Shown one piece after another: positions 8,430 to 17,256 of a stretch of DNA of 64,000 bases. The stretch spans positions 1 to 64,000 of the forward strand of contig DASXZY010000008.1 of the NCBI GenBank assembly GCA_036501625.1, given 5' to 3'. Source of the DNA: Palsa-1400 sp036501625 (lineage in GTDB: Bacteria; Verrucomicrobiota; Verrucomicrobiia; Limisphaerales; Palsa-1400). Both the position numbers and the translations under genes were made by a program. How positions within the stretch are numbered: the stretch's first letter is position 1; every line of letters begins with the position of its first letter. A model generated the notes under the pieces. It did no database searches. It was not told the origin of the DNA and was given only the letters and a program-made list of their open reading frames with translations.

Positions 8430-9338
8430 TTATTTGGACGGGTTGGCGCCCTTGAAGTTCAGCCGGATGGAATACAGGCATTTGCTGGCCGTGATGAACA
8501 GCGTTTTGTGATCGCGGCCGCCGAAGGTGACATTGGCCGTCCACGGCTCCGCCACCGCGATGTGATCGATCTGCTTCCCCGTCTTGTCAAACACGGTGAC
8601 GCCATGCCCGGTGATAAAAATGTTGCCCTGGCCGTCGATGGTCATGCCGTCGGAACCCATTTCGCAAAAGAGCGTTTTCCCGGCCAGGGAGCCATCGGGC
8701 TGAATATCGTAACGCCAGGTGCGGCCCGCGCCGATGTCCGAGACAAACAGCGTTTTGCCGTCTGGTGTGCCGGTGATGCCGTTGGGCTTTTGCAAATCAC
8801 TGGTGACGCGCGTGAGCGTTTTGCCGTCCGCTGAAAGAAGAAACACTTGCTCGCTGTCGAGGGCCATCGTCTGGTGATCCCACCAACCGCGCTTGTAAAA
8901 CGGGTCGGTGATGAACATCTGGCCGCTGGGAGCGACCCAGACATCGTTGGGGCCGTTGAGATATTTCCCCTGGTAATTTTTAATCAGCACGGTGACCGAT
9001 TTGTCAGGCGCGATGGACCAAAGCTCATTCTTCTCATCGGCGCAGGCGATCAGATTGCCTTTGGCGTCCATATACATGCCGTTGGCGCGGCCGGACGGCT
9101 GCATGAAAGTGGAAAGCGCTCCATCGACGCTCCATTCCATGATGCGGTTATTGTTTTGGTCGGTGAAAAAGACATTGCCGGCGGCGTCGCAGGTCGGGCC
9201 TTCGGTGAAGGAGAATTCGCTGGAGAGCTTTTCGAGCTTGGCGCCCGGCGCGACGACGCTCGCCGCCGAAGCGCACGCCAATGAGGCCGCGAGAAAACAA
9301 ACGACAAGGGTGTGCATAGTGCGAGGAGCATTCCTCAT
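8430..9338 (-). CDS. Secreted SMP-30/gluconolactonase-like beta-propeller protein
   Basis: A 302-residue exported protein. The N-terminus MRNAPRTMHTLVVCFLAASLACASA is a signal peptide; a start at the inner Met (9317) is also possible. The mature part has the SMP-30/gluconolactonase/LRE propeller pattern: FTEGPTCDAAGNVFFTDQNNNRI, NGPNDVWVAPSGQMFITDP, KPNGITGTPDGKTLFVSD and SDGMTIDGQGNIFIT. Propeller repeats run from about residue 35 to the end. Members hydrolyse sugar lactones or serve as binding propellers, and the metal-binding Glu/Asn/Asp positions are present (EGP, NGPND, SDGM). It faces the sugar kinase tail to tail. Periplasmic lactonase activity is an inference. Confidence 0.85.
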   Translation of the reverse strand: MRNAPRTMHTLVVCFLAASLACASAASVVAPGAKLEKLSSEFSFTEGPTCDAAGNVFFTDQNNNRIMEWSVDGALSTFMQPSGRANGMYMDAKGNLIACADEKNELWSIAPDKSVTVLIKNYQGKYLNGPNDVWVAPSGQMFITDPFYKRGWWDHQTMALDSEQVFLLSADGKTLTRVTSDLQKPNGITGTPDGKTLFVSDIGAGRTWRYDIQPDGSLAGKTLFCEMGSDGMTIDGQGNIFITGHGVTVFDKTGKQIDHIAVAEPWTANVTFGGRDHKTLFITASKCLYSIRLNFKGANPSK

Positions 9339-9403
9339 CCGCGCCCGCGATTCCAGCAAATAAAACTTGCCCGCCAACATTCGCTCGCGATCATGGAAGC
9401 GTT

Positions 9404-11836
9404 GTGCCCGACGAATTGCCCAATCCAAAAAAGCCGCTCGGACATCGCCGCCGGAGGCGAACCAGGCAGTTGAATTGGGATTTCCCAGAGCAGACGTCCC
9501 TGCTCGATCTGCGAGTGACTTTCGACCAGGTGGAAGGTTTGGCGAGATTCGAGTGGCATGATCCGATTTCACGCAAACTGGCGGCGTCCGGGAAAGTCCG
9601 CTGCACGGGCAAGGACGAGTTGACGTGGGAAACGGAACACGGCGGACAGCGCGAGACGGCGCGTTCGAGTCACCACGGCAACGCGATTCATAGCATGATG
9701 GGGCGCTGGATGAAACAATTTCCTTCGAATCGCGCCACTATTTGCATTCTTTGGATTCGAACCGATTACTCCACGGGGGAAGAGATTTGTGATCAAGAGG
9801 CGCCCTTCGGCGCGGACGAAGATGTTTGCCGCTGGATCGAAAGCACCCTGGGCGAGATGGCCGCCGCGGCGCGGATTAAATTTTCGCCGCTGGGCCGCGC
9901 CATCGAGAGCGCAGGCTCCGATGTGGCCGCTTATTACGAGCGCGAAAGACGCAGAATGGAGCGCCAGACAGAAAAGGACGCCGTGGACGCGGCGCGGCGG
10001 AAAAAAATCCTGGATGAAATGGCCGAAAAACGACGCCGCCGCGAACAGCGTCAAATCGAGGAACTCCGAAAACGGGAAGCCATCCGGAAGACCGCCGCCA
10101 AGCCGGAACCGGCCCGCGCGGAACGCCCGCCGTTGCCGCCCGTGCCGGTCCGCTTTGAGATGCCGCCGCTGGAATTCCAGAAGACCGCCTTCCCGCTGGA
10201 CAATTTGCGCGGGTATTTTCTGCGCGAACGCGCCGCCCTGTGGTGGGTTTCCAATCAATCCGATGATTTGCTGTGCCTGCCTCATTGCCAGGTCGAGCGG
10301 CTCGATTATCAAATCCGCACCGCGTTGCGCGCGCTAGGCCCGTTGCGCGGGCGGGCGCTGCTTTCCGATGAAGTAGGCCTGGGCAAAACCATCGAAGCCG
10401 GGCTCGTCATCAAGGAATTGCTGACGCGCGGCATGGTTAAGAAATTCCTCGTATTGACCGTGCCCTCGCTGGTGGACCAGTGGGAGGAGGAGCTGGCCGC
10501 AAAATTCAATCTCGCCGCCGCCACTACCAATCATCCCGGCGCGCGCGCGGAGCCGCAAAAATTCTGGAGCGAAAACGCCGGCATCGTGGCCAGCCTTCAT
10601 ACGGTTAAGCAGCCCGCGCAACTGGAAATCGCGCGCCAGATTAAATGGGACATTTTGGTCGTGGACGAAGCGCATTACTTGCGCAATCGGGAATCGCAAG
10701 CGTGGCAGGCCGTCAACGCGCTGCCGCGCCAATTCCTGCTTCTTTTGACGGCCACCCCAATGCAGAACTCCCTGGAGGAACTCTACAATTTGGTGACGCT
10801 GCTCCAGCCCGGACAATTGCCATCGCCCAAGGAATTTCGCGCGCGTTTTCTGGACCCCAAGCGGCCGCGCCAGCCGCGCGAGCCGGAGGAATTGCGGCGG
10901 CTGCTCTCGCAGGTGATGATCCGCAACACGCGCGCCAACGCCGGAATCAAACTCCCGCCGCGCCGGGCCGAGACGGTCTTGTTCGAGCCGGATGAAAACG
11001 AGCGCGCGTTTTGGACGAAATGGGAGACCGAGTTTCGCGAACAACTTTCGCAACTCAACGCCAGCCAGGCCACACTTTGGGGGCGTTTGCTGCTGCAGGC
11101 GGCTGGCAGCAGCCCGGCGGCCTGGAAGACCGTGCTCGAAAAATTCCCCGCCGCCAAAGCCGCGCGCGCATGGCGGGAAGAATTGCCCCCGGCCGCAAGC
11201 TGGCGGCGAAAATGCGAATTGATTCCCCCGCTGACGCGCATCGAAGGCGGCGCGGTCATCTTCACGCAATTTCTGGAAACACAAGCGGCGCTGGCGGAAT
11301 TTTTGCGCGGCGCGGGCGTGGAAACATTTGTCATTAACGGCTCCACGCCCGTTCCCGAACGCCAGCCCATGACCGAGGAATTTCGCCGGCGCGGCGGCGC
11401 GTTGCTTTTGACCCACAGCGGGACGGAAGGGCGCAATCTGCAATTCTCCCGCCATTTGGTGAATTTTGACCTGCCGTGGAACCCGATGGAAATCGAGCAG
11501 CGGATTGGGCGGCTGCACCGGCTCGGCCAGCAGCATCCGGTGCGGATTTACAATTTCGTCCAGGCCGGGACGCTGCAGGAGCACTTGCTCCAGATTCTCC
11601 AGGAAAAGTTGAACCTCTTTGAACTGGTGGTGGGCGAAACCGGGCTGGTGCTGGGCGAAAGGTTCGGCAGCGATGAATTCGCGGAGGAAATTTTCCGCCG
11701 CTGGCGTGACAGCGAAGGCCGCGTGGCCGAGGCCATGGCCGGATTGGGCGATGAACTGACCGCCGCGCGCGATGCCTACGGCGAAGTCAAGCAACTGGAC
11801 CAAACTCTGTTCGCCAAGGATTACGAATCATTGTGA
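9404..11836 (+). CDS. SNF2/RapA-type superfamily 2 helicase-like ATPase
   Basis: An 810-residue SF2 ATPase. The GTG start is supported by GGAAG at 9395-9399. The N-terminal 170 residues have no assigned domain. Residues about 175-245 are highly charged and predicted coiled coil (RRKKILDEMAEKRRRREQRQIEELRKRE). The motor begins near residue 290: motif I DEVGLGKTIEAG (322 on), motif II VDEAHYLRN (DEAH at 421-424), motif III LLTATPMQNS, and in the second lobe THSGTEGRNLQF and FDLPWNPMEIEQRIGRLHRLGQ (motif VI). This is the arrangement of RapA-like SNF2 proteins, which remodel protein-nucleic acid complexes. The next gene overlaps by 4 bp (GTGA), so the two probably form one complex. Confidence 0.9.
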   Translation: MPDELPNPKKPLGHRRRRRTRQLNWDFPEQTSLLDLRVTFDQVEGLARFEWHDPISRKLAASGKVRCTGKDELTWETEHGGQRETARSSHHGNAIHSMMGRWMKQFPSNRATICILWIRTDYSTGEEICDQEAPFGADEDVCRWIESTLGEMAAAARIKFSPLGRAIESAGSDVAAYYERERRRMERQTEKDAVDAARRKKILDEMAEKRRRREQRQIEELRKREAIRKTAAKPEPARAERPPLPPVPVRFEMPPLEFQKTAFPLDNLRGYFLRERAALWWVSNQSDDLLCLPHCQVERLDYQIRTALRALGPLRGRALLSDEVGLGKTIEAGLVIKELLTRGMVKKFLVLTVPSLVDQWEEELAAKFNLAAATTNHPGARAEPQKFWSENAGIVASLHTVKQPAQLEIARQIKWDILVVDEAHYLRNRESQAWQAVNALPRQFLLLLTATPMQNSLEELYNLVTLLQPGQLPSPKEFRARFLDPKRPRQPREPEELRRLLSQVMIRNTRANAGIKLPPRRAETVLFEPDENERAFWTKWETEFREQLSQLNASQATLWGRLLLQAAGSSPAAWKTVLEKFPAAKAARAWREELPPAASWRRKCELIPPLTRIEGGAVIFTQFLETQAALAEFLRGAGVETFVINGSTPVPERQPMTEEFRRRGGALLLTHSGTEGRNLQFSRHLVNFDLPWNPMEIEQRIGRLHRLGQQHPVRIYNFVQAGTLQEHLLQILQEKLNLFELVVGETGLVLGERFGSDEFAEEIFRRWRDSEGRVAEAMAGLGDELTAARDAYGEVKQLDQTLFAKDYESL

Positions 11837-12891
11837 AACTGGAACGCGTTGCCCACAGCCCCGGCGAGTTGCTGGAGTTTTATGACGAAGGGCTTACCGC
11901 CCTGGGCGCGTTGTGCGAGCGCACCTGGCACGACCGCCTTCAAGTCGTGGCCGAAGGCCCCGCCGCCAAACTGTGGCACGCGGACGGATCGATGCACGAA
12001 ATTGAATTGCAATTCGCGCCGGCTGAAGCGGCCTCAGCGCGGGATGCGATGCGCGAAGTCTTTCCCGGCTGCCCGCTGACGTTTCATCTGGCGGAGGCAT
12101 TGTGCGCTTCGCCCGCGCCGCTGGAGCATTTCATTTTGCCGGAGACGCCCGCGCGGCTGCCGGACGCCGCCGTGCTGGAAAAAATTTGGCGGTCGCAATT
12201 CGCGGGCGTGACCCGGTGGCAATTGGCGGCGCAACTCCAATCCGATTTTCATTTCGCGTTGCTGGCCCTGGCGCGATGCGAAATCCAGGCGATAAATCAG
12301 CATTGGTCGCTGCATCGCATGGCCGTCTCGCTGGCCGATGGGGAATCGGATCCCACCCTCGCGCGCGACATCAGCTTTTATCAATCCGCGGCGGGTTCCG
12401 CGCGGGAGATTGCGTGGCCGGAGGCTGATCCGGCGCGATGGCGCGAACTTTTGCGCCAAGCGCTGGAAAAGGAATTGGCGGGCGATCTGGCCCAGATTCG
12501 CGCGCGGCAGGAGAGCAGTTTGCGGCGGGAGCTGGACCGCATCGACGCCTACTTTGAAAGCTACGAACGCGAATTGACGGCCCGCGCGCAAAGAAGCGCG
12601 GCGAAAAGCTCGCGCATTAAAACAGCCGAACGCATTGCCGCGACCAAGGCTGAACACAGCCGGCGCCGGGCCGATCAATTGGCCCGGCACGAGATTCGCA
12701 TTCATCCGCACCTGGACGCGCTGGTGCTGGCCGCTGAACCGGCGTGGCGCGCGCGTGCGCATGTTGACACGGCCCGCGAATCCGAGGAAGTGGAGGCGCT
12801 GTTTGTCCCGCGCTCGCGGCAGTGGAGGCTTATTGGCCCTGGCCTGCCTGCGGATGGACGACGGAGTAACCCGGCGGAATCTCATCGCTGA
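11833..12891 (+). CDS. Coiled-coil protein coupled to the SNF2 ATPase
   Basis: A 352-residue cytoplasmic protein of no recognised family. The GTG start overlaps the stop codon of the SNF2 gene (GTGA), so translation is coupled. Residues 1-200 look like a mixed alpha/beta domain. Residues about 205-300 are a long charged helix (LRQALEKELAGDLAQIRARQE to AATKAEHSRRRADQLARHE) likely to form a coiled coil. A C-terminal strand segment ends with VEALFVPRSRQWRL. The layout recalls the accessory subunit of two-gene SNF2 systems, but no catalytic motif was seen. The last 62 bases overlap the end of the LolA-like gene on the other strand, which is unusually tight. Confidence 0.75.
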   Translation: MKLERVAHSPGELLEFYDEGLTALGALCERTWHDRLQVVAEGPAAKLWHADGSMHEIELQFAPAEAASARDAMREVFPGCPLTFHLAEALCASPAPLEHFILPETPARLPDAAVLEKIWRSQFAGVTRWQLAAQLQSDFHFALLALARCEIQAINQHWSLHRMAVSLADGESDPTLARDISFYQSAAGSAREIAWPEADPARWRELLRQALEKELAGDLAQIRARQESSLRRELDRIDAYFESYERELTARAQRSAAKSSRIKTAERIAATKAEHSRRRADQLARHEIRIHPHLDALVLAAEPAWRARAHVDTARESEEVEALFVPRSRQWRLIGPGLPADGRRSNPAESHR

Positions 12892-13504
12892 ACAGGTTTT
12901 GGCCCAATTTCGGATTTAGCATGATGCCGGTGAAATCGTTGCGCATGGTGGAGCCGTCGGCGAATTCCAATTCCGTGCCGCGCAGCGCGCTGTCCTTTAC
13001 GTCGAAGTCGATTTCGAGCCGGGGCACGATGGTGCGCGCGGCCTCGGCGCGGGGTTGCAATTGCAGCTTGCATGTGCCGCTGGCGGTTGTTTGGGAAAGA
13101 ATATTGTAGCGGTCCTGCAACTCCGTTTCCGTGCGCGGGAATCCTGTTTGCAACATGTCCAGCGCGGCACGCCACGGGCCGTGATCGGCGCTGCCCAGGG
13201 CGATGATCTCGACTCGTTTGAGCCGGGGATAAATGAGCAGCAGATTGGTCAGCGTGCTGATCGCGATGGTCTTGGGCGGCCGGCCCAACTCCCAGCGGAA
13301 ACGGCCCGGCGTTTCAAACCAGACGCGGCCGTTGGCCTTGAGCGGCGCCGTCAGCGATTTGAGCGCGCGAGTTTGGATCAAATCGGCCGACCAGGTTTGA
13401 ATGTTGGTTTGCGCGGCCAGCCAGGATTTGACCTCCGGCGACAACGGAGCAGCCTCGGTTTGAACGGCGGCGGCCATGATTAACAGCGCGATGAATTGTT
13501 TCAC
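12830..13504 (-). CDS. LolA-like periplasmic lipid/lipoprotein carrier
   Basis: A 224-residue exported protein. The signal peptide is MKQFIALLIMAAAVQTEA, with a GTG start overlapping the MMPL stop (GTGA). The mature part has the LolA pattern: SADLIQTRALKSLTAPLKANGRVWFETPGRFRWE near residues 39-72, then IYPRLKRVE, and LQLQPR before the C-terminal strands. LolA proteins form an open beta-barrel that carries acyl chains across the periplasm. Here the gene follows an MMPL exporter and a lipoprotein, so it is more likely a dedicated carrier for the exported lipid than the housekeeping LolA. The same trio occurs in aryl polyene clusters (established knowledge). Confidence 0.85.
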   Translation of the reverse strand: MKQFIALLIMAAAVQTEAAPLSPEVKSWLAAQTNIQTWSADLIQTRALKSLTAPLKANGRVWFETPGRFRWELGRPPKTIAISTLTNLLLIYPRLKRVEIIALGSADHGPWRAALDMLQTGFPRTETELQDRYNILSQTTASGTCKLQLQPRAEAARTIVPRLEIDFDVKDSALRGTELEFADGSTMRNDFTGIMLNPKLGQNLFSDEIPPGYSVVHPQAGQGQ

Positions 13505-15903
13505 GATTTATTCCTTTCCATGAATGAATTGCGGCCGGCGCTTTTGAGCCACCACACCGGCAGCAGGAAAACGGCAATGAGGACGTTGCATCCGATGCCG
13601 ACGGCACAGACTTCGCCAAGACTGGCCATGCCCGCGCTGCTGGAAAAAGCCAGCGACGTGAACGCGGCCACGGCGGTGGCGCCGCACAGAAGCAAGGCGC
13701 GCCCAACGGATTGATACGCCATGGCCAAATCGCCGTGGTGGCGGCGCAAGGCCAATTGCGAGAACAACCCGTAATCGACACCCGTGCCCAACACGAGTGG
13801 AATGGCCATCAAGTCAAGCAGGTTCCACGACCAGCCCGCCAGCCGCATGACGGCCAGCAGGCAAAGGGCGCTCAACAGCAGCACGCCAAGCCCGAGCAAC
13901 ACCTCCGGCCACCGGCGAAAGGCCAGCCAAAGCGAAAGAAGCACGAGCACGATCATTGGCGAGACGACTTTCCACATGTTGGCCTGCACCCTGGTGAAGA
14001 TCGCGCTTCCGAGCATCTCCCAGCCGGAAAGATGGACGCCGCCAAGGCGGAAAAGTTGCGCCGCCAAGGCGGGAATGCCCGGAGCATCTTCGTTGGCGTT
14101 TAACAGGCCCAGCGCGTAATAGTGGCCGGGCGTTCGCGCGGCGATTTTGTCAAGTATCCATTCGCTCAAATGATTTTCTGGCCAGAACACGCCGCTGCCC
14201 ATGCCGGCCTGGCGCCATGAATCCAATATGCCTCGCGTGAGTTCGAGCGAAGGCGGAGCAAAGCCGCCCGCCGCGCCCGCGGTCTTGACCTTTTCCCAAT
14301 TGCCGCCGAGTTCCCGCGCGGTGGCTCGGTTCGACGCCTGATTTTCAGGCCGCGCCCACAGCGGAGCGGGCAAAGTGTATCCGGTGATGACCCGGTTGGA
14401 GACTGCCGCTTTGAGGATTGGCTCAACCTGATCCAACCGCGCGGCAACGCCGCCCACCTTGTCGCTGTCGATGATGAGCCAGAGCGGCTGGCGGGCTTGA
14501 TTGAGGTTGGTTTCGATTTGGGAGAGCGCGTTGAAGGCGGCGCTGTTGCGCGGACGCAAGGCGTTGGCGGTGGTGTCCACTCGCGGCGGCCCCATTGCCA
14601 ACAATACTCCGAAACCAAAAATCAGCGCGACCGCGGTAAGAAGCGCCACGGGCATAACGCCGGCCGGAGTGATAGCGGGCGGCGGTTCCGGTGAAGGCGG
14701 CATGGGCTGATTGCGCCCCGGAAAGAGCGGCGGCAAGTACTCGAAGATCATGATCGCGGCCGCCAGCGCCACGCCGAGGCCAACCATCGTGCCCAATTGC
14801 CCAAGGCCGGGAAGCCCGCCAAAGTTCAGCACCAGAAACGCGCTGATCGTCGTCACGGCCGCCCAAAAAATGCTGGGCGCGATCGCGTGGCGGATTTCGG
14901 GAATGGAGAGGTTTGGATGCGCCAGCGCCTCCTGGTAGTGAACGACCGCGTAGTCCACCGCGAGTCCCAGCAGAATCGCGGCGAAACCCATGCTGATTAC
15001 GTTGATCGTGCCGAAGATGAGTCCGCCCAGCGCCAGCGTCGCGCACAAGACCAGCGCGAGCAGCGCCAGCAGCCATAACATCGGTTTGACACGCCGGTGC
15101 GCCAGCCAAAACAGGACAGCGATGACGGCCGACGTGCCGCCGACCGAGATCGTCACATCCTGCCGCATTCCCGCGGCCGTCTCCGCCACAAACGCGGGCC
15201 GCCCGGTATAGTTGACTTCGACTCCGCCCGCGCTTGCGGCGATGACTGGCTCAACGGCGGCCAGCCAGCGATCGCAATCGCGGTAATTCCGCAACTCTGG
15301 TTGCGCCCGCACGTAAACGATTCGAAACCGGCCATCGGGCGAACTGAACAACCCTTCGCCCCGCTCCATTTGCGGCGCGGCGGCTCCGGCGCTGTCGGGC
15401 AGCCTTGTCAAACCTAGCGGATCATAACTCAACCGCGCGATGTCGCCCGCCGACATTGACGTGGCGAGTTCATCGCGCGCGGCGGCAAATGTATCGGTGA
15501 GACGTTGCGGCTCAAACCGCTCCGCGAGCGAGCGAAAAACGTCCGGCGGCTGGTTGAACCATAAATAGGCGAGCAACTCCGCCAATTGCTCGGGATGCTC
15601 CATCCACGGCGCCTCCCACGTGACCGACTCAACGAGATTGGTCATCGGGCCGAGGCCGCTGGCAATGGCGTGCGCGGCTGTTTGAGTTTGCTCCGGGTCT
15701 TTTCCGCGCAAGGTGATGATCAGGTCGCGCGCATTGGCAAAATGACGCTCATACAATTTTAATCCTTCGACCGCCGGAAGATTGGAAGGCAGAAGATCGA
15801 AGACCTCGGCATCAAAGCGCAGCCGCACCAAGCCGATGGCCGCCAGCACAATCACCGGAAGCCAAATCCAGCGGCCCGGATGCTTGAGAGCCTGGTTGTT
15901 CAT
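13501..15903 (-). CDS. MMPL/RND-superfamily lipid exporter
   Basis: An 800-residue inner-membrane transporter. It has two halves, each with one N-terminal transmembrane helix, a large periplasmic domain and a cluster of five helices. The first helix (LPVIVLAAIGLVRL) is near residue 13; the first cluster runs from GGTSAVIAVLFWLAHRR through GLAVDYAVVHYQEAL, and the second includes the related GTGVDYGLFSQLALRRHH. The paired 'G.(A/G)VDY' segments are where the proton-relay Asp of MMPL/RND pumps sits. The start at 15903 overlaps the lipoprotein stop (ATGA); the open frame upstream antisense to nothing known was discarded. Relatives such as MmpL proteins and hopanoid or aryl polyene exporters move lipids to the outer envelope. 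Confidence 0.92.
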   Translation of the reverse strand: MNNQALKHPGRWIWLPVIVLAAIGLVRLRFDAEVFDLLPSNLPAVEGLKLYERHFANARDLIITLRGKDPEQTQTAAHAIASGLGPMTNLVESVTWEAPWMEHPEQLAELLAYLWFNQPPDVFRSLAERFEPQRLTDTFAAARDELATSMSAGDIARLSYDPLGLTRLPDSAGAAAPQMERGEGLFSSPDGRFRIVYVRAQPELRNYRDCDRWLAAVEPVIAASAGGVEVNYTGRPAFVAETAAGMRQDVTISVGGTSAVIAVLFWLAHRRVKPMLWLLALLALVLCATLALGGLIFGTINVISMGFAAILLGLAVDYAVVHYQEALAHPNLSIPEIRHAIAPSIFWAAVTTISAFLVLNFGGLPGLGQLGTMVGLGVALAAAIMIFEYLPPLFPGRNQPMPPSPEPPPAITPAGVMPVALLTAVALIFGFGVLLAMGPPRVDTTANALRPRNSAAFNALSQIETNLNQARQPLWLIIDSDKVGGVAARLDQVEPILKAAVSNRVITGYTLPAPLWARPENQASNRATARELGGNWEKVKTAGAAGGFAPPSLELTRGILDSWRQAGMGSGVFWPENHLSEWILDKIAARTPGHYYALGLLNANEDAPGIPALAAQLFRLGGVHLSGWEMLGSAIFTRVQANMWKVVSPMIVLVLLSLWLAFRRWPEVLLGLGVLLLSALCLLAVMRLAGWSWNLLDLMAIPLVLGTGVDYGLFSQLALRRHHGDLAMAYQSVGRALLLCGATAVAAFTSLAFSSSAGMASLGEVCAVGIGCNVLIAVFLLPVWWLKSAGRNSFMERNKS

Positions 15904-16361
15904 TGATCCCAATACACTTCCAGCGATTCGCCTGAGTTCCCGTTTTCCAGCCGCCATCCATCGCCAGGCAGCGATTGCCAGGTCCAATGTTTGGGCGGCG
16001 GCAAACCGGCCAGGACGCGCGGCAGTTGAAGAAAAATGATCCGCGTCGGCGGCCGGCCCCTGCCGGAATGCTGCTGGCCCCTGGCCAACGGAAATTTGGC
16101 CATCCATCCGCGCGGGCTGCTTTGCGCGACGATGAGCGGGAAGGAGCCTTTGCTGAATTGCACAAAAGCCTGCCCGTCCGCGCGCGAAGCCGCCAGGAGT
16201 TCCCCTGCGATGCCTCCCCCGCCCCGTTCCCGGCGCCAAACCGCTTCGCCGTGCCGGACGGTCCAGCCAGGTTCCGCCAGGTTCAGCGCCGGCGGCTGGC
16301 TCGGCGAGCGGCAGCCCATTACGCAGGCCAGCAACGCGGCGGCGAGGAGCGCGCCGCGCAT
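15900..16361 (-). CDS. Outer-membrane-type lipoprotein linked to the MMPL exporter
   Basis: A 153-residue lipoprotein. MRGALLAAALLACVMGC gives a short signal peptide with lipobox VMGC and lipidated Cys17. The start at 16361 fits this peptide and leaves 10 bases after the sulfotransferase stop; an ATG at 16382 would overlap it. The body is beta-rich (WTVRHGEAVWRRERGGGG, FPLIVAQSSPRGWMAKFPL). By position it corresponds to the small lipoproteins (DUF3261-like) that accompany LolA and MMPL genes in aryl polyene clusters; that family name is a positional inference. It probably helps place the exported lipid in the outer membrane. Confidence 0.7.
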   Translation of the reverse strand: MRGALLAAALLACVMGCRSPSQPPALNLAEPGWTVRHGEAVWRRERGGGGIAGELLAASRADGQAFVQFSKGSFPLIVAQSSPRGWMAKFPLARGQQHSGRGRPPTRIIFLQLPRVLAGLPPPKHWTWQSLPGDGWRLENGNSGESLEVYWDQ

Positions 16362-16371
16362 TCCCGTGCTG

Positions 16372-17256
16372 TCAAGTCGCATGTTGCAGGACGGTTTGGA
16401 CGCCGCGAAGACGGGCATTCCATGAAAAGCTGGTGTAGGGTTCGTGCCGGAAAATTTCCAAATAGCGGTCCGGCAAGGCCGCCCAAACATTTTCCCACTC
16501 GCGCACTCCGGCGGCATCAACCGAAGCCGTATAACCGAGGCTCGCGTTCCGGCGCCCGCCCATCTGAATTTCGCGGCTTCGCGGTTGCAGGCCGAGAAAA
16601 TCGAACATGCGGGCAATTGTCTCCGGGTCATTGAGGCCGCGAGGCGAGTCAAGCGTGAAGCAACGTTCGCGCAATTGGTGGCGCTGGAGGAAAGCCATGG
16701 CGCGATTTTCGATTTCAATCCATTGGATTAAATACTTTTGGAAAAGGCTCATGCGCTCGCGGTCAAAGTGATCGTATATTGGCTCGTTGGCGGTCAGCGA
16801 CCAGCAGAAATGCGGGCGGCCATCATCGCCTTTGTAATAATGGAACGGCGCGCGGGCGGCGAGGCGGCGTTGCTCGCGGACGGACTCGCTTCTTGCGACC
16901 AGCAGCGGGTCGCGCGCCAAATGAATAAGCTGGAGATCGGGGAAGAATTCCAGCGCCGCAACGTAAGCCGATTTCAGAAAAGCATGGCTGGATTCCAGAT
17001 AAGCCACGCCGCCGTGCCGTGCGATGTAATCGCGTTTCCTGGCCAGGCGGCGCCGGATGCGATCCAGCCGTCCCGCGAAGGCGTCGCCAATGGCCGGGCC
17101 GAACATGGTCGGATTTCCCCAGTCAAAGAAAGGCTCGTGCCGGGAGACGCAGCCGCGAATATTCTTTTGAAAAAGACCTCGCAGAAAAAGCGTGCCGGAG
17201 CGCGCGCTGGCCAGCGTGAAAATGACCGGCGGCAAGCTAGAGGTTTTTACAGACAC
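16372..17256 (-). CDS. Sulfotransferase-family protein
   Basis: A 294-residue protein with the PAPS-dependent sulfotransferase fold. The 5'-phosphosulfate loop is at the N-terminus (VIFTLASARSGTLFLRGLF), and the 3'-phosphate segment is seen in LIHLARDPLLVARS, near residues 125-140. A GTG start at 17256 is chosen because GGAGGTGG precedes it by about 6 bases; the longer open frame upstream has no family match. The gene overlaps the acetyltransferase by 20 bases and leads into the lipoprotein-MMPL-LolA genes. This suggests the exported product carries a sulfate ester, as with mycobacterial sulfolipids, but the acceptor is unknown. A carbohydrate acceptor is equally possible. Confidence 0.8.
   Translation of the reverse strand: MSVKTSSLPPVIFTLASARSGTLFLRGLFQKNIRGCVSRHEPFFDWGNPTMFGPAIGDAFAGRLDRIRRRLARKRDYIARHGGVAYLESSHAFLKSAYVAALEFFPDLQLIHLARDPLLVARSESVREQRRLAARAPFHYYKGDDGRPHFCWSLTANEPIYDHFDRERMSLFQKYLIQWIEIENRAMAFLQRHQLRERCFTLDSPRGLNDPETIARMFDFLGLQPRSREIQMGGRRNASLGYTASVDAAGVREWENVWAALPDRYLEIFRHEPYTSFSWNARLRGVQTVLQHAT

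Noticed and set aside
10334..11803. A 489-codon minus-strand frame opposite the SNF2 gene
   Set aside because: Low-complexity, Arg/Gln/Leu-rich translation with no motif; the plus strand encodes clear helicase motifs.
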